A DNA stretch of 64,000 nt, from contig VYZB01000218.1 of assembly GCA_013397455.1 (NCBI GenBank), positions 849,278-913,277 on the forward strand, given 5' to 3'. How positions within the stretch are numbered: position 1 is the stretch's first letter; each line of letters begins with the position of its first letter. Made by a program: the position numbers and the translations under genes. Source of the stretch: Crotophaga sulcirostris. Its lineage: Eukaryota; Chordata; Aves; Cuculiformes; Crotophagidae. The notes beneath the pieces are model-generated. The model searched no databases and had not been told where the DNA came from. It worked only from the letters and a program-made list of their open reading frames with translations. Below, in pieces: positions 1-15,040 of the stretch.

Positions 1-1194
1 CAGATGTGCATATCATCATGCTCCTAAATTCCTGGCTCCCATCTAATTGACCAGTTAAGCTGGTGAAATTATTAGTTACCATTTTTGTATTTGTGGAGGA
101 AAGTTATGCAGCTAAAATGAAACCTGCATTATCTCTATTGCTGTAATGACATTTAATATTTTGAATAGGGGAAATTAGTAAAGATGTTCCTGGAGTGCTT
201 TCTGTCTGATCTTTGTAAACCTGAGCTATGTTTGAAATTCAGCATGATGGGTCTCAGCCATTCCTGTTAATCAAGCAATTGATGCTTCTATGAAAAGCAG
301 ATCACTGATCACTGGAGTTGCTCCTTGCAGATCTGATTTTTATACCTTTTGGTTTCTGAATTTATCTCACAATCTTCAAAAACGACAAGGTTTAAGGATA
401 CAAACTTTGTGAGATGTATTCAGAAAAAAAATTATCCGGAAGTGCACTGATTCCAAACACTGCTTCCACAGATCATTTAATTCATATTACCCTCTTGATA
501 GTGCTCTGATAAAATTTCTACCTCCATGTGCAATATTGTTAATTCCTGTTTCTCCAGGCACAGGAATGTAAGATGGAGTTACATAATAACAATGTGCATG
601 GATTGTGAAAGATGTCCGTCCTGTCGATCGCAGGCCAGTACACAAGAATATACAAAGTTTTGAGTTATTAAGAATTCAGGATGAAAGCCAGAGAAGATAA
701 AATATTGATTATAGAAAAGATGATACAAACCATGATGGATACTTTCTTCTACAAGCAAAAAAAATAAGGTCAAGAGGGACCTGAGCAACCTGACCAAACA
801 GGGCAACTGCAATATAAATTGGCATTGTTTGAGCAGGTGAATAGGACCAGATTAACTCCAGAGATCTCTAACAAAGTAGTTTATTCTTTGACTTCACAGA
901 TGTATTTTTATAGCATAAACAGCATAGAAAATTGCACTGCATAAGACTTCAGGAAGCCATTTAGTGCCTCTTCTCCCAGTGCAATGTCACCTCTTCCTGT
1001 TTATCAGTACCAAATATTGGGAATATTCTCTGTGCCTAGACATTTTTACAGCCTCTCAGAAACCTGTTCCAGTTTCCAACTGTTCTTACTAATAGTAATT
1101 TTTGCTTCATGTCAAATATGAATCTTCCTTGACATAATTTAAGACCACTATATTTTGCCCTAAACCCAGTGCTGACAAAGATTTGTTAATCTTT

Positions 1195-1430
1195 CTTTTT
1201 GAAGCTATCTTTTCTATAGCTGAAAAGAGCTGTACAGCACCTTGGGATCCTTTTCCCTAGACTAAGCAACCCAGATTTCTTCAGTCTACAGAACATCTTG
1301 ACCTCTGATCGTTCTTATTGTTTCCTTTGATCCTTCTCTAATTAGTCAGTAGATCCCAGGAAAAGAAAGCCCCAGACTGGATCTAGTTCTACAGGTGAGG
1401 CCTTCCCAATGCTGAGCCGAATGGAGGTTA
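1195..1430 (-). mobile_element. Old CR1-like relic
   Basis: The stretch CTAGACTAAGCAACCCAGAT then TTCTTCAGTCTACAGAACAT, followed by AGCCCCAGACTGGATCTAGT and CAGGTGAGGCCTTCCCAATG, matches in order the reverse complement of the CR1 end-of-ORF2 region, but with heavy divergence. No 3' tail is visible. Confidence 0.7.
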
Positions 1431-3009
1431 TTTGAACTGTTTTAGTAATGATTCTCTTCTCTGTAGATCATGATACAATTTTACTATTTTAAAAACTGTG
1501 TAATATCCCTGACTGCACTTCAGCTGTAAGTATTTTAAAGTGTTATCCTCACTTTGAAAGTTCACAAACATTTTTCAATTATCACATTGCTATGATTATG
1601 CCTTTTGGTGAGACACAGTTCTTTGCAGCAGCAAACAGAAATTATAGGAGACCATTGGCTGCAATGCTGTGATACTCAGAAGGGCTGCATTTCAAAGGAA
1701 AATATGAGCGTGGACTTTCCTACATACCTGTGTCCCAGAAAAATATATGACCTTTTCTGAAAGGGGAGCAATGGATACTTACAGCCAAGTAATAATATCT
1801 TAGCATGCATTTTCAGTTAATTATCTCGAATGTTGGATGTTGTTTTGTCATCTGTTATCAGAAAGAACAGCAGGTTGCATTAAACTTCCTACTCGTTCCA
1901 AAGGATTAAAAAAAAAAATGCACAGATTCTGTACCTGGTTGGATTTCCTTATTAGCTACAGTACTTTCTATGCTGTAATTTTTATTCTGTGTTCTTTGCA
2001 ACTAAATGCAATTGTTAACAGTCTCGTTCTGAGGGGCATCCAGAAATAATGAGGAAGCCTTGAAATGCTGTCCTTCCTACTAAAAAAACCACTGTCACTG
2101 AAACAAATGCTTCTAGGAATGTCTCAGGAGTACGATTCACAGGATGGATCACTTCAAATTAGTTAAAATAATGATGCCTCGCAGAAACCTTTTTTTTAGC
2201 TCTTTCTACCTCAAACTGTGGTAAAAAAACAGTGATATATTGGCCTTCAAATCCATTAGTAGTCATTGGATGCTTTCCTCCATGAAGAAAACTGAGGCCG
2301 GGGGGAACTGTGGGGCCAGTTTGCAAGAGATCTATGGCAGAATAGAGTATGTCTAATGAATCCTGGTCTGAAGGATGTGGAGCTATGGTTCAGTTAAAGA
2401 ACTGAAAGACAAAACGTGGCTATAAAGCTAAATAAGACATGCCACATAATACTATGTTTAAGTACATGCTGTTTCTAAGGTATACAGATGAAGGAAGCTG
2501 TGTTACGGAAAGCAGGAAAGCCATGAAATTCACACATCGTACTGAACTGTAAGGCAAAAGCAAAGACTCCCATCCGTCTCATGGATTGTCTGTAGCAGTG
2601 ATCCTCAGTCCTTGACCATATTACTGTCAACTTTTCATAAACCACTGGGCTTTGTCTCAAACCTTTAGCTGAAAACACATTTCACAGACACCAGTGGGCA
2701 GTGAATAATAGTTGTAGAGTCATTAATACAACGAGACATAGATTACAAAACTTTTGCTGACTCCTATGGGTATAAAAAGTAAGCTATAATTTTAGTTGGA
2801 ACAAATGTTTTGCAATTTGGCATTTTCAAATACCTTTACCAACAATGTGGGTAAGATAACTTCCAGAACTTTACATCAAATAAGAAATTTCTTAGCGTTT
2901 ATAGTTACAGATCAGTTTATACTACAGAAATTTATTTTCTTCGTACAAAGGTATTACTTTACTGATCACTTCAAGCTGTTTGATCTAAAATCTGATGCAG
3001 ATTATTTTC

Positions 3010-3077
3010 CCTTCTTTTTTTGACTGTTGATTGTGGACTGTTTCCTTCTTTTTTTGACTGTTGATTGTGAACTGTTT
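3010..3077. repeat. Tandem duplication, 2 x 34 bp
   Basis: Units 3010-3043 and 3044-3077 are identical except for one G/A difference (3036 versus 3070). Each unit has a T7 run followed by GACTGTTGATTGTG. This is a recent local duplication. Confidence 0.93.
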
Positions 3078-6000
3078 CCATCTTTTCATATGATCAGCTG
3101 TAGCAATTCTTTCATTCCTCCTACAATATTAAGCATCCAGTCACTAGAGCTCTTCAGAGTCCAGGTAAAAGGAAGGTCAGAAGAGACCTGACTCTTAAAT
3201 ATATGCATGGATAGAGTGAGTCAGAGGTTGCTACTGGGGAGAGTACTGAGAGCTCCAGCTGGCGAGGCAGGACAGAAAAAAAAAGGGCAGCAGAGAGCCC
3301 AGGAGCCAGGAGGTGAAGCTGCTCACCTAACACAAGGAAGACCTTAGAGGTCTAAAACGTCTCAGCAAGCCATTCATTTTCTCCATCATGATTTCACTGC
3401 CTGATTCCACTTATTGACAGAGAATGGTGTTTGGTCTTAAAGTTAGTGTTTTGAAAACAAGAGTCTGGCAAAATCACAAGCTGAGTAAATATGTGGATTC
3501 ATCTAGTAGTGTGCGTGGCATAACAGAAAAAAAATGCAATATATCTGGTCTTCTAATTTTTTAAAAATGTTCAATATTATTTAAAAAAAGAAAAACTTCA
3601 ATACATAAATATCATAAATATATATGTGTTTTTTTAAGCACCCTTAATGAGTGTAGAAAGTCCATGAACATCCTCCATTAAACATAATATGTGGCTACTA
3701 ATTTACCTATCTTATATAAGAAGTCAGATATTTATGGTTAATTTTTACCTGCCGCATCTGTGTTTCCTACTACATTTTAATGAAAAAGAGGCGTAAAGGA
3801 CCTGTGGTTCACTTCATTGTTCTAGAGTTATGATGAAGGGCAAAAAAAAAAATTAATTTGATGGATGGAGCAGTTCTTGACAAGTTGTACTATTAGTGTT
3901 TACACAACCCTACTCTTTTTAAAAATACTGCAAATGCCACTGAGATATCTAGCTGGAAATAGACTATACATAAAATTTTAGAAGTTTTCTTGCTGTTTTG
4001 CTTTAGGTTGAGGTTTTATTAATAACAAAAAATAATATTGTCCTTAATAATTTGTCATCTAAAACTTCTTTCATTATGTCCAATGGTTCAGGAGGAACTT
4101 TATCACCTCCTGCTCTGAAGGTGGTATTAACTCCTCCTACCTCCACTTCTCAGAGACATATTATTAGATGGTGTGGAATGGAAAAAAATAGAATTGGCAA
4201 ATACCTCCAAAATATTTTAAGTAAATGTCAACTTGTGTAAAAAAAGTATGAATAAAAATTTGATTAAGCTCATTTTATTTTTATAACTATAGAAGATTCA
4301 ATAAATTGTGATTCCACTTGTTGGCATATATGATTTTTCACCTCATTTGTATCATTTCCATGGAAACTTAGACTTATATTTCATTGTTAGTCTGGGTGAC
4401 TGAGCCAGGTAATTGACTCAGGTGACCATTGTGTTTCAGCTGTCCCCAGTGACTCAGGTATCTTCCTCACACAGGCGTGATAAGAAGTAAAACAGAAATT
4501 TCTGTAGCTGGACCATCAGTCAGTCAAGACTAAGTGTAACCTTTTGATATGGAGATAAAGAGAAAGAATGTTATCCCTTCCACCAGGTAAAAAATCAGGA
4601 TATTACTCCTATAGGTATGTTTAAAATGACAAGTGTAATAACGAAAACCCAGAACATGTTTGCAAAGTGAAATAAAACTATTCATGTCCAAAAAGTAAAA
4701 GTCTCCTCTACTTTCTCTTTAGCCATAGAGTCTAAATTTTACGATGGATCCTCATGGAATCAAGTGAGGCTCAAGGCTGGGGATTCTTCGAGGTCCTGAA
4801 AACTCTATGTGGGTGATAGGGCCCCAGTGCCAGGCAGGCTGGTGTAGGCTCTGACTGACTGATAAAGGAGTGCCCTGGCATGGCCAGTGCAGTCCGAGCG
4901 GACATCGAGGCTGTTCCGCTGCAGGGATCAGCTGCTTCAATTGAGCATGGCTATAACATTCTATTATTTTCAGGTCACATATGAAGGGTTTGTGTCATGC
5001 AAATGTGTGATGCAACTGTCTGTGTTCTCTTTATGCTTTTGAATATCTGGAATGACAGAAAAGACATTCTTTTCACGCCTGGTTTTGTTTCCGTTATATC
5101 AGACTATATTTAACTTTTCAAAAAGTGCTAGAAAAGACATTCTCAAAACTTGCATGAACAGTGAAGATCCACAAGAATTATTATGGGAGAGTCAGACACA
5201 CTTCCTTTCTAGGACCTTGATCTACTGATCTGGGAACCTTCTGAATCTGAGCAGTAAATGGAGAAGGAGTTGATAGCTTCTCCTCTTCGTGCCTTTTAAC
5301 AAAGCTGATGGACCTGGAGCTTGCCAGCTGCTCAGCTGCTCACTTCTGCAGTAAGGGTTCCCACTAATGTTCTATACCACCTTGTGCATATTGGACTCTG
5401 AAGGTCGGTATGTGGGAATGGATGAAAGGGGGAAAGAAGAACAGACACTCATTTGGTCTTGTAGCTGAAAAGAAATGTAGTTCATAAAGGAAAATGCTGT
5501 TTGTATCATACAGGTTGTGGATTTCCTCTGGAAGAAATGACTAATAGGAGAAATTATATTATTCTGAAATAGTATCATCTGAACTATCAAAGTTCAGACT
5601 CAGTGTTTTTTTGTGTTCCCAGATGTCTTGAAACAAGATTTCTATCAGAGAAGTATTGCACTGATGACCCATTAGCACTGCTTTTCAGTCGGACCATATT
5701 CAACAGACTTATTGATGACATAATCTGAATATTAGTTATAGATCTTTATCCAGATTCACACAGCATTGCACATACAAATGATACTACACTGTGTATCCAA
5801 ATAGGATTGCTCCCTTCTAGCTTCAACACTATCTTCATTCTGCACTAACTTTCTGGTAGTGTAAGTTCAGGTTTGTCTCCATGGGGAGTCACCCTAAAAA
5901 AGTGTCTTGTAGCTCTGTGTTTGGAAAAGAGGCATTTCTTATTACAGATGTTTGACACTTTTTGAGATCATGTAGTGGCTCAGACAGAGCTTCAGTACTG

Positions 6001-9000
6001 TCCTGAATTTTGCAATGGGGCAGGAAAGCCCTGGATGAAGTTCATGGCCATACAGGATTTGGGCTATCTTTCCTGTGAAGGATATTTTAGGGAGCAGTAT
6101 TTCTGTGGGACTGAAACACTTTTCAGCATATGACTAAGTGGGAAGTTACTTTGAGGACATATGTTAAAAAACGAAAGCAAATAAATAATGTGGAAGAGAC
6201 TAGCCTGCTTTGTGAATTTGTTGTGAAGGATGGGAGACATCATGAATAATGTTCCTTCACAAGAAAGGAAATTAAATGAAGGAAGACTGCTCTAAAGAAA
6301 ATACAGGACAAAAAGATTGATGTTTGCTAAATGTAAAAGACTAGCATTTTTATTCAGAGAGATATAATTTTTTACATTTCTCAAAATTTGCTTCAAAAGC
6401 AATTATAATAAAAAAGGAAGCACAGGTCTGAAGTCTCCCTTTCCTTCCTCTGCATATTTATTCATCTTTTCCCAATGAACATCAGTTTAAATTGAAATCA
6501 GAACATAGACTTGTTTTGATTGCATTAGAAGGTAAATCAAGTCTTCAATAGTCACAATTCCTCTTAATATCAACATGAGTCCTGCACAAAGACATGTAGA
6601 AATCAATTATGCTGATCAGGGAAGAGAATTTGATTTAAAAAAAAAACAAAAATAAGTAAAAAGAAAATGCAAAATGTATTCCTTGGAGTGTTTGTTAAAA
6701 AAAAATCCACATTGATATAGGCCAACATTCACAAGATGAATATGGAATATGTAAGTGAATTTAACAGTGTAAAGCTTCCCTTGTGAACTGAGGGTAGTTT
6801 CCATTTCCAGCATTGAAATTAGGTAGCAATGTAGCAGAAGGATGTGGTCAGAATATACATAACATAAGTCTTTTAAATTCTTTGCACTGCTTATTTACAA
6901 AAAGCACCATCGATGATATACTATAAGCCTTCAAATACTAAAACCAGATTGCATGAATAATTCATAGAAACATCTTGAGTAGTACTCTAAAGGGATCAGT
7001 TAGGTCCAATAGATAAATAAATATAAGTTTTTTAAAAGTCTGCAAGCAACTTACCTACATCCTAGGAAGACTTGGTACAGCATATATCACAATTTAGTTT
7101 GGACTGAAGCACATTTGATCATCTTCCTGGGTTAAACACAATAGGGAAGATGATTCATTAATTATGCACTGATTACCATTTATCTTAACTTGGTGATTCC
7201 TTATTTTCTCATGTTCCAATTACTTTGTGTTGTCCCCCCAAATAACCACACTGCCACAAGGAAAACTTAAGCATTCTATCAAAATTTTCTGAACACAGAA
7301 AGAAGAAATAGACAGTTAACTCAAAACCTGTAGCTAATTTGGTTTAATTCAAAGACACAAATTACTTTCTCAAATAAGTGTGGATTGCCAGTCCCATAGC
7401 TCTGAGACAGTAGCTGTCTGTCAAGTACATATAGCTTCAGTTGAACTTTCTGCATCTTGGAGTGCATGATGATTGATTCACAAGATGCAGCTGGAATTCA
7501 CTGATTGTAATGGCTTAGGTGGGAGAGGGAAAGACAGGCTGACACTAACTTCAATTACCTGAAAATTTTCTAGAAGGCTGTCTCCAGGTGTCCAAAAGTT
7601 TAACACGCAAGTGAACTGCAATTCTGAGCTTAAATACCACAAAAATTGCCACAGCCCTCATCATCTCCTTCAAAGTCTGTACAAGGAGATGTTATGTAAG
7701 AACTCTGTATTTGCTGTGGTGGTATTTTTTTTTTTTTTATAGTAAAAATATTTTTTCTGACTTTGCTCCTAAATAATTTTTTTTTTGGCATCCAAGAGAG
7801 CAGAGTTAGATATGCCAACGAATTATTGAAATATCAGATCAAGCAGCCAGGTGCGAGAGCTGCCTTGGCTTGCACCAACAGAGAGGGGTTAGAGGATGCA
7901 ACCTAGTTGCTACCTTTTTCTGGGTTGATAACTTGCAGCTTTCTGAGCCTCAGTGAAAACTTCACAGGCTTCAAAGCTTTTCTGCATTCTGTTTCGCCAG
8001 ATAAAATTTGGAGGGCATCCTGCATGGTACTGGAAATTTTATTCATTCTATAGGGAGGATTTTCCTCAATGTTTTTCCCCAATGATCCCACCCCCCCTTT
8101 TGGTGCTGATTATTCCTGTATGAAAATTTGCTTAAATAAATTTGAAGGTTGTCTTTCTGTATTGGTGCCAGTCTTCATCTTGTTATCAGGATTAATTCCA
8201 CAACACCCTAACATTAACTACTGGGTGGTTAATATTTTTCTTTCAAAAAATCAGTACTGTTCTTACTTTTTTAATATAGATATCAAGAGCTGCAAGACAA
8301 TCTGAATATTTCAAGATTATGTTGTTAGGAAGGCTTTGGGTTTGTTATTTTGTTTTCTTTATGGTTCCTTTTGCATACCAATGATTATTGAAGCAGCAAA
8401 AGCTGACTACTCAAATTTTCCCAAAATCTATTCCTTTGTGAATAGCATTCTGGGATGTTGTGTTAGGATACAGCACCATCCAGATAACTACCTAACTATA
8501 AAATATAACTGTAGAGATGACTGAAACCTTGGCATAAGCAGCCTTTACTGAATGTACCTGAAAAGAAAGTACGTGGGGTTTTTTTTGTTGTTGATAAGAG
8601 CTTAGAAGTAAACCTGTTTAACAAGCTGAATACTTATAATGTCTGAAAGCTCCAATGAAACTCCAATTGAGTTTAATTTGGTTCATGCTTTGGCAGGAAA
8701 GGAGAAAAGCCTGGGAGAACGACCTTTGCTTATTCCCTAGAGTGTAAACAATTGAGAGATACATATGAACAGATACACATTCTCCACAGGAGCCTTTCTC
8801 TCCTCTCAATGCATACTGTGTAATGAATGTGTAACGCACACTGGTGTCGATAGTAATCATGTACATGCCCTGGGAGGAAATGGAATTTTTAAATTGGTCT
8901 TCACAAAATCTTATTACAAATGTTCTATAGATTACTGTTCAATGCAGTGAGCTAATAAGCATTAGCCAAATTCCTGTTGGGGTAGTAGCAATAGTGTAAG

Positions 9001-11959
9001 TAAAATGTTTAATAGAAACTTGTTGCTTAATTACTTTCCAAAAAGAAAAGAGTTTAGCTAAAAGGTATGTTTTATAATATTTTTTTTTCTTTATATTATC
9101 TCCCTATCATTCAGTACTGGCTTTGTAAGTGAATACCACCAGATGTAAGAAGACCATTTCAACATCAGATTAATAAAAAATTCATACAAAAAGAGAGGTG
9201 AGAGAATACAAAACTGCATGGTTAAGAATTCAAATCAGGAAATGTATAAGCAATCTTCATTTTAGCCCATAATGAATAATGCATTATGTTATAGCCTTTA
9301 ATTATATAACTGTATACCACTTCTTGAATAATACAGTTTTCTTCAACAGGTTTTAAATACTGGTTTATGCAGTTTTTCTAGTGCTATCTATTATTCAGTG
9401 TATGCTAGGAAGAATCCAAGTCTTTTATATAAAATCACATAGCATGCTAATGTTGCTCAATAAATTTACAAATAAATTGCCCTTTCTGGAACACCGTTCA
9501 TCTTTGAATCTGAGACAGCCCTACAGGTGACTGAGACGTAATTTAGTGGCATATTAATTCCTCTAGGTCCCAAGCACCTGGCCCCACCACAGAGTGTACT
9601 ACTGTCATAGGCAGACACTCTGAAGTTAAGAAACAATCATAGCTCTAAAATTGCTAATGACTGAAAGGATTCTTTGCAGATAGCTTTATTCACAAAAAAA
9701 AATGATTATGAACGTGCCTACAAATAACATGTAACCTATGAGTTTGGAGTCAACACATCTTCAGGTCTTTCCTCTGCTTTTGAAGTTTAATAGACCCTTT
9801 ATCACATGAATACCCAAACTCTGCCTTCTATGAGAAGGCTGCAGAGCTAGCAGCGAGTCACTGGAAACGTGGAAACTGAGATCCGTCCATCTCTATGCTG
9901 TACCACAGAAACCAAAGAGGTTGTCAGATAGGTAGAAAAAGTATTTTCCCTCCTAGTAGCTAGAACTGTGGAAGAAATAGGGAGAAAGCATTTCTGCACC
10001 CACACGTTCACACACATTTGCTCTTGATACTCCTCTCTAGTAAACACTAGAGAAAAAACTAGAAATGAGAGAGGCTTTTGTGGAAAATCACAAAACAAAC
10101 TTTTTCGAGCACATATCAGTACTTGTTAACGGTATTGTAAAAGATTATGTGCGTGTATTTTTTATTTGCTAGGGGATGGCTAATCCTGGTAAGGTAGAAC
10201 CGGCACAAGCAGAACACACATAATTATCTAAATCATCTATACTTTGTACTGTGATTGTTTTCATCACGCTCTTCACCAGGCATATAAAATTAAAAGATCA
10301 GTTTAAAGAAACTCTTGTAATCCATTTATGAATAAATTAAGCTTTACAGCCTTTCTTCAGTTTGCATACATGATTACACTGCTCCAGATCTCAGCATCCT
10401 TATGGCTAGATTAGATGGCACACTGTAAAGTCTATTTAAAAATGTTATTTTGAATAACTTTGATAAGCATTAAATGGGGTAAAAAATTGTCTTATTGCAA
10501 GCTAGGAAGAGTTCATATTTGATTAAATATCAAAGGCTAAAATTTACAAAATAATACCATCAGAATAGAAGCAAGTTCAGCTTATGAGCATTAAGGGAAC
10601 ACATGATTAAACTGACTACAATGTGCAGCATTAGTTTTCATTACTATACAATTCTGCCGTCTGCTGAAGTCTCTAATCAACAGCAGAAGTAAGATATTTT
10701 GTTCATGGTGTTAATATATAACATCTGGAACAAAATAATTGCTGCAAATTAAATCAAGAAGTGTGACAGAATTTTGATGTATACATATATATCTCGGAAG
10801 CAAGTGTTCACTAGATAAATCTTAATATAACAGAGCTCTTTGTTAGTCATTTTATCAGACATATATTAGTTAAATCTGTTTTACAGTTCTTTCTTGCTCT
10901 GTTTTTGTCAGAACTTAAAAAATTTGAAATGCTAAAGCTGAATGAAAGTTGGTCAGACATTGAGTTTGGGTACCAAATTGTAAGAAACAAATGGCCTGTT
11001 GATTTCCTACAGAAAACTTGACTTTCCTAGCTGTAGTTAGATGAAGTAAACAAAGGAGGTGAGCAGGAGCTTTTATTTACAAAAGAATTGTTCAGTACAG
11101 TTTCAGGTATGACAATTGCAAAAATATGATTTATATTTTGGGTGGCTGCACTTAGTAAACTTAATTTGCATGTGATATAGAAATTGTGACTGATGATGTT
11201 TCCATTTGAACAAAACTAAAATTTTTGGTAGAAGGGTTTGCTTTGGATATTTTCTTGAAAACTGTGATATATAATACATGTTGGCCTAAGGAATTTAAGC
11301 CAAAAATGACACCTAAAGCTAGGAATGACTCAAATTCACATCTAAATTGCCAGGAGGCAATATGAAGAGTGGGGTAAGGACAATTTTGTGATATTTCAGA
11401 GTATTATTTTTTCTCCCATTCGGATATCTACCAGCTCCTCCCAGTCTGAACCACATACTACAACTGAAGGTCAAAGACTGAATGAGTAGCTCATTTTAAT
11501 CTTTCTTCCTCCTACTACTCCCCAAGGAGATCTGGACAGGTTGAAGTATACATACATAACTCTAAATTCATATTTTCCCCTATTTAGAACATGATCCTAC
11601 TTGAAATACCAGACACTGTAATTTTATTTGCATGAAATGCTCCCCTATTCTGTAATGGCTTCACTGGTACCACATAAGGACTAAGGTGTTATCAATCCCC
11701 TGAACAGGTCTCGTGGTATAGGAAGTTCCTGAGAAAAGAAGGAATCTGATGGCAATGCCAAAATCCAATAGCTGAATCCACTTCAGCCAACTGGCAAAAC
11801 TGAAGCAATTCCCTACGTAATGATGCTGTGAAACTCTCAGATCTTTAACATAGGAGAAAGCAAATTTTCAAATGAGATTCAGTGTATTCTTTACTTCCTA
11901 TCTTTGCAGTGTAGAAACAATCACGCTGGGAAACGATATTACAGGGAATTCATAATATA

Positions 11960-12010
11960 AAGAAAAATATATGCATTTATTATATACATTATATATATAA
12001 CATATATTTA
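11960..12010. repeat. AT-rich simple sequence
   Basis: Alternating TATATA runs mixed with TTTATTATA. Low-complexity DNA upstream of the ERV. Confidence 0.7.
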
Positions 12011-13638
12011 AACTTCCAGAAAATAAAATTCAGAAGTAGGAAGTAAACTGAATACAAAAATATCTTTACAACACTTATTTCCATTCCACATACATTTATT
12101 ATGTTTTCTTTTGAGCTATGTTTGTTATTATTTACAAGGGAAAATAATACTGAATGATAAAAATTCTATTTTTTAAAATAAGAGAGACTCAAGCAACTGG
12201 TGAGAAAAAAAGAAGGGAGGATGTGAAAATATTTTCAATGCATGCAAAATGAATCTGTATGGACAAATGTCTTGTTATGTCTGTTAATGTCAGATATAAA
12301 CATGTTTGAAATATACCATTTACTTTCATATTGGAGAGGTGAAGAACTAGCTATTGCATCATCCTAACATAACTAAGACTATAACGGTCATTCAGTGACA
12401 GAGAGTTCTTATTACTACAGGGCTCAAAATTAAAGACAAAGTTGTTCACATTTTTTGACCCTTTACACGATTTGTTATGGTACAGTTCAAAAAAACAGGT
12501 CAGTTTGTTTCTTGCCCTTAGCTCATCATATAGTTATGTTAGATTACCTTCAGCTTTTTGGTTTGGTTCTTTTACCTTCACTGTAATTGGACATTTTACA
12601 CAGTCTGTACTCTTTATTCATTTATATTTGGCAACATATTGAAATACACTTGGAATTGTTAACAAACATCCAACAATTATGATAATCTGACATATCACTT
12701 TGAAAGTTATATTGAATTTTCTCTCCTTATAGACACTAATTGCATATTTGAAGTGATGGATTTTGTTTCCTCAGAAGCATGCTTCTGGATCACTTATTTA
12801 TCATAATTTGAGAAAGTGCTATGACCTTATTTCTTCCATTTCTTAGGTTTCCAAAACTGCATACACAGTGCAAACAAACATAAATCATGTGCCATCAACT
12901 AACTGCTATAAAACCATTTACATGGAAACAGGGTGATTCTGTCCTATTTTCTGCCCAACAGTCAGCGCTTAAGAAACTCAGGTGGAACACAGAAATTACC
13001 GATTTACCTCATACTTGATATATCATATTTAGTATGATTATTAGGTTTTGGTGTATGCCTAGGAAACCACAGGGATGTGTTATTTAGCCTCTTCACTGGA
13101 AGAACAGCATCTTCCTCTCATCTTTCTTCACCTTCTCACAACATTTTACTACAAGCCTCCCCCTCCCATCCCAGGTGTGAGTCCTTGACTCCCATTCATT
13201 TGCCACACTTCTGTTGTCAGAAGTGTCTTGTGAGAGACAGGAAATGAGTGACACTGGAAAGAATCACATCCATGAAACTTGGTGTACACAGCTCATCCAG
13301 AACCTGCTGCAGATCATTGGCTGTAACTCTCGCAGCTCTGCTCCTGCACAGGAAGGGGACATTGGGAAGAACCATGTATATCCAGCCACAGTGCTTCCAA
13401 ATGGTGCCCCCTGGTCTGCAGAGCTGTGAATCATTCCTCACCATTAGGTGTACATTTTATAAACACTATTTAATTGGGGCTGAACAACAACTTAAGAGAC
13501 TAACAGTACTCAAAACAACTATAAACAACTACTTTTATTTTTTAGTGGGAGGAGGGTGAGGAGAGACTGTATTGTAAGAATGACTGAAAGCAAGAACTTT
13601 TTTGCACATGCTAATTAATGGACAAAAAGGCGAAGGGT

Positions 13639-13944
13639 TGTCGTAGGTACACCTGCCCCAAGAGGGAGTAGGTCTCAGATCTGGGGCAGGGGTCTGTGAC
13701 CCAGGTCACAGACTCCACCCTAGTGCTGCCTCAGGGACCACTCCAGCCAATAGGTGCCACCATGACCACATATGACCACAAGTGTTGTTCCCACTTAGTT
13801 ATTCTCGCTAGCTTGTAGCTCAGTGCAGACCAGCTCCTGTGACATACTTATCTTGGAACTGTACAGACACCCTGGTTTAAAATAAAGTGCTATCTGTTGT
13901 TGTTCCATCTTTAATAGTGCATGATTTTTCTGGGTTCTGTGACA
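13639..13944 (+). repeat. 5' LTR of the ERV
   Basis: About 306 bp beginning TGTCGTAGGTA and ending GGTTCTGTGACA, so it has TG...CA ends. It shares with the downstream LTR the blocks CCTGCCCC..GAG, GTTATTCT..TAGCTTGTAG, GAACTGTACAGACACCCTG and GTTATCTGTTGTTGTTCCAT-like text. A polyadenylation signal AATAAA lies at 13881-13886. It is about 110 bp shorter than the 3' copy in its middle. Confidence 0.85.
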
Positions 13945-13960
13945 GAGAAGGGTACGCCAC

Positions 13961-15040
13961 TTGAGGAGTTACTATGGAGGCAAGGGTGTTCCCTTTCTAC
14001 CCCCATGTATGAAATGGGTGAAGGAGAAGTGGCCGGACCCTGATGCAGTTGTTCAAAGAATAGAGGAATATCAGCGAAATTCTAAGAATGGAAATAACAA
14101 GGGCCCCATGTGTGCAATCTTAGGCGCCTGTTTGATATCTGCGCAAAATCATTATAAGTATAAAAGCCAGCTGGAACAAGGCAATCTTAAGAAGTCTCTA
14201 GAGATTGAGTGTTTAAAAAAATCTCAGAGCAAGAATGAAAAAAAAAACAATTATTGGAAGGAAAGATTGAGGTTACGCTAGCACAAGTGAAAAAAACCCC
14301 CAATATTCTCCAAGTGCAGAAGTTGATCACTGACCCTGATGGATGGGACAGAGATATATGGGGAGACCCAGATGACAGTGGAGACAAGAATGGAGTTGTA
14401 GAAGACACGATGGTGCAAACACTTATAAAAACGGAGAGGTCTACAGGACCTCAGGGAGGCAACCCCAGCTGATTTTAAAATAAATTTTCCCAGAGACCCA
14501 GGGAGACAGAGACCAAGCATCTATCTATCCCCCTCTCAGGGGAAGACAGAATTTTACTGAGTAACAAGGAAGCCTCAGGATTTGGGAGACCCAAGGATAT
14601 TCTCATGGAAGGGCCAGGGGGTGATCAATCTGTTACTGCCCAAGTGGACTACTGGGCTGGAGGAATAGATCCAAAAGAGCTTGGAGAGCCAGTAATGATA
14701 TGTGTGAAGGGACTTCCAGAGTTAGCAGAGCAGGTGCAGAAAGCAGCCTGTATTCAAGCAACACATGAATGGGGATAGTAGGGGCTACCTATAGCTGTAC
14801 TTACAGATCCAGAACACCTTAGATCCTTGGTGAAAGGGCTGCATGACACTCTAAAATACTTATATCTACAAGGCATATGAGAGTGGATTCAGAGAACCAT
14901 AGATTATTATCGGCAGAATCGAAACCACCTCCCTGCTCACAGAATGACATGGGCAGAATTACTGCATTCCATGGTAATGTACGACCAGGAAATGGGATGG
15001 ACAGGTATACCTGATGAACCAGGAGGGGGAAGATGAGTCA
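13961..15040 (+). pseudogene. ERV gag-like remnant (matrix/capsid region)
   Basis: A gag-like frame starts at about 13961 (MRSYYGGKG..) and stays open to 14281; the reading then needs frame changes. Stops occur at 14776-14781 (two in a row) and at 14878-14880. Recognisable segments include GGIDPKELGEPVMICVKGLP and WAELLHSMVMYDQEMGWTG, which look like retroviral capsid text. No intact product is possible. The assignment rests on position after the LTR and on family resemblance; no database search was made. Confidence 0.65.

Larger units (their letters stand above)
1..13638. other. Non-coding DNA upstream of the ERV
   Basis: AT-rich sequence with no exon that I can recognise on either strand. 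Open frames are all below about 105 codons, lack family motifs and are not bounded by convincing splice sites. It holds the CR1 relic near 1.2 kb, the 34-bp duplication near 3.0 kb and scattered poly-A/T runs. A GC-richer patch at 4750-4945 and another at 13200-13430 are unassigned and may be old repeats. Confidence 0.7.

Noticed and set aside
13214..13559. Overlapping frames on both strands just before the ERV
   Set aside because: No recognised motif, no splice-bounded exon and both strands open equally; treated as a GC-richer non-coding patch.
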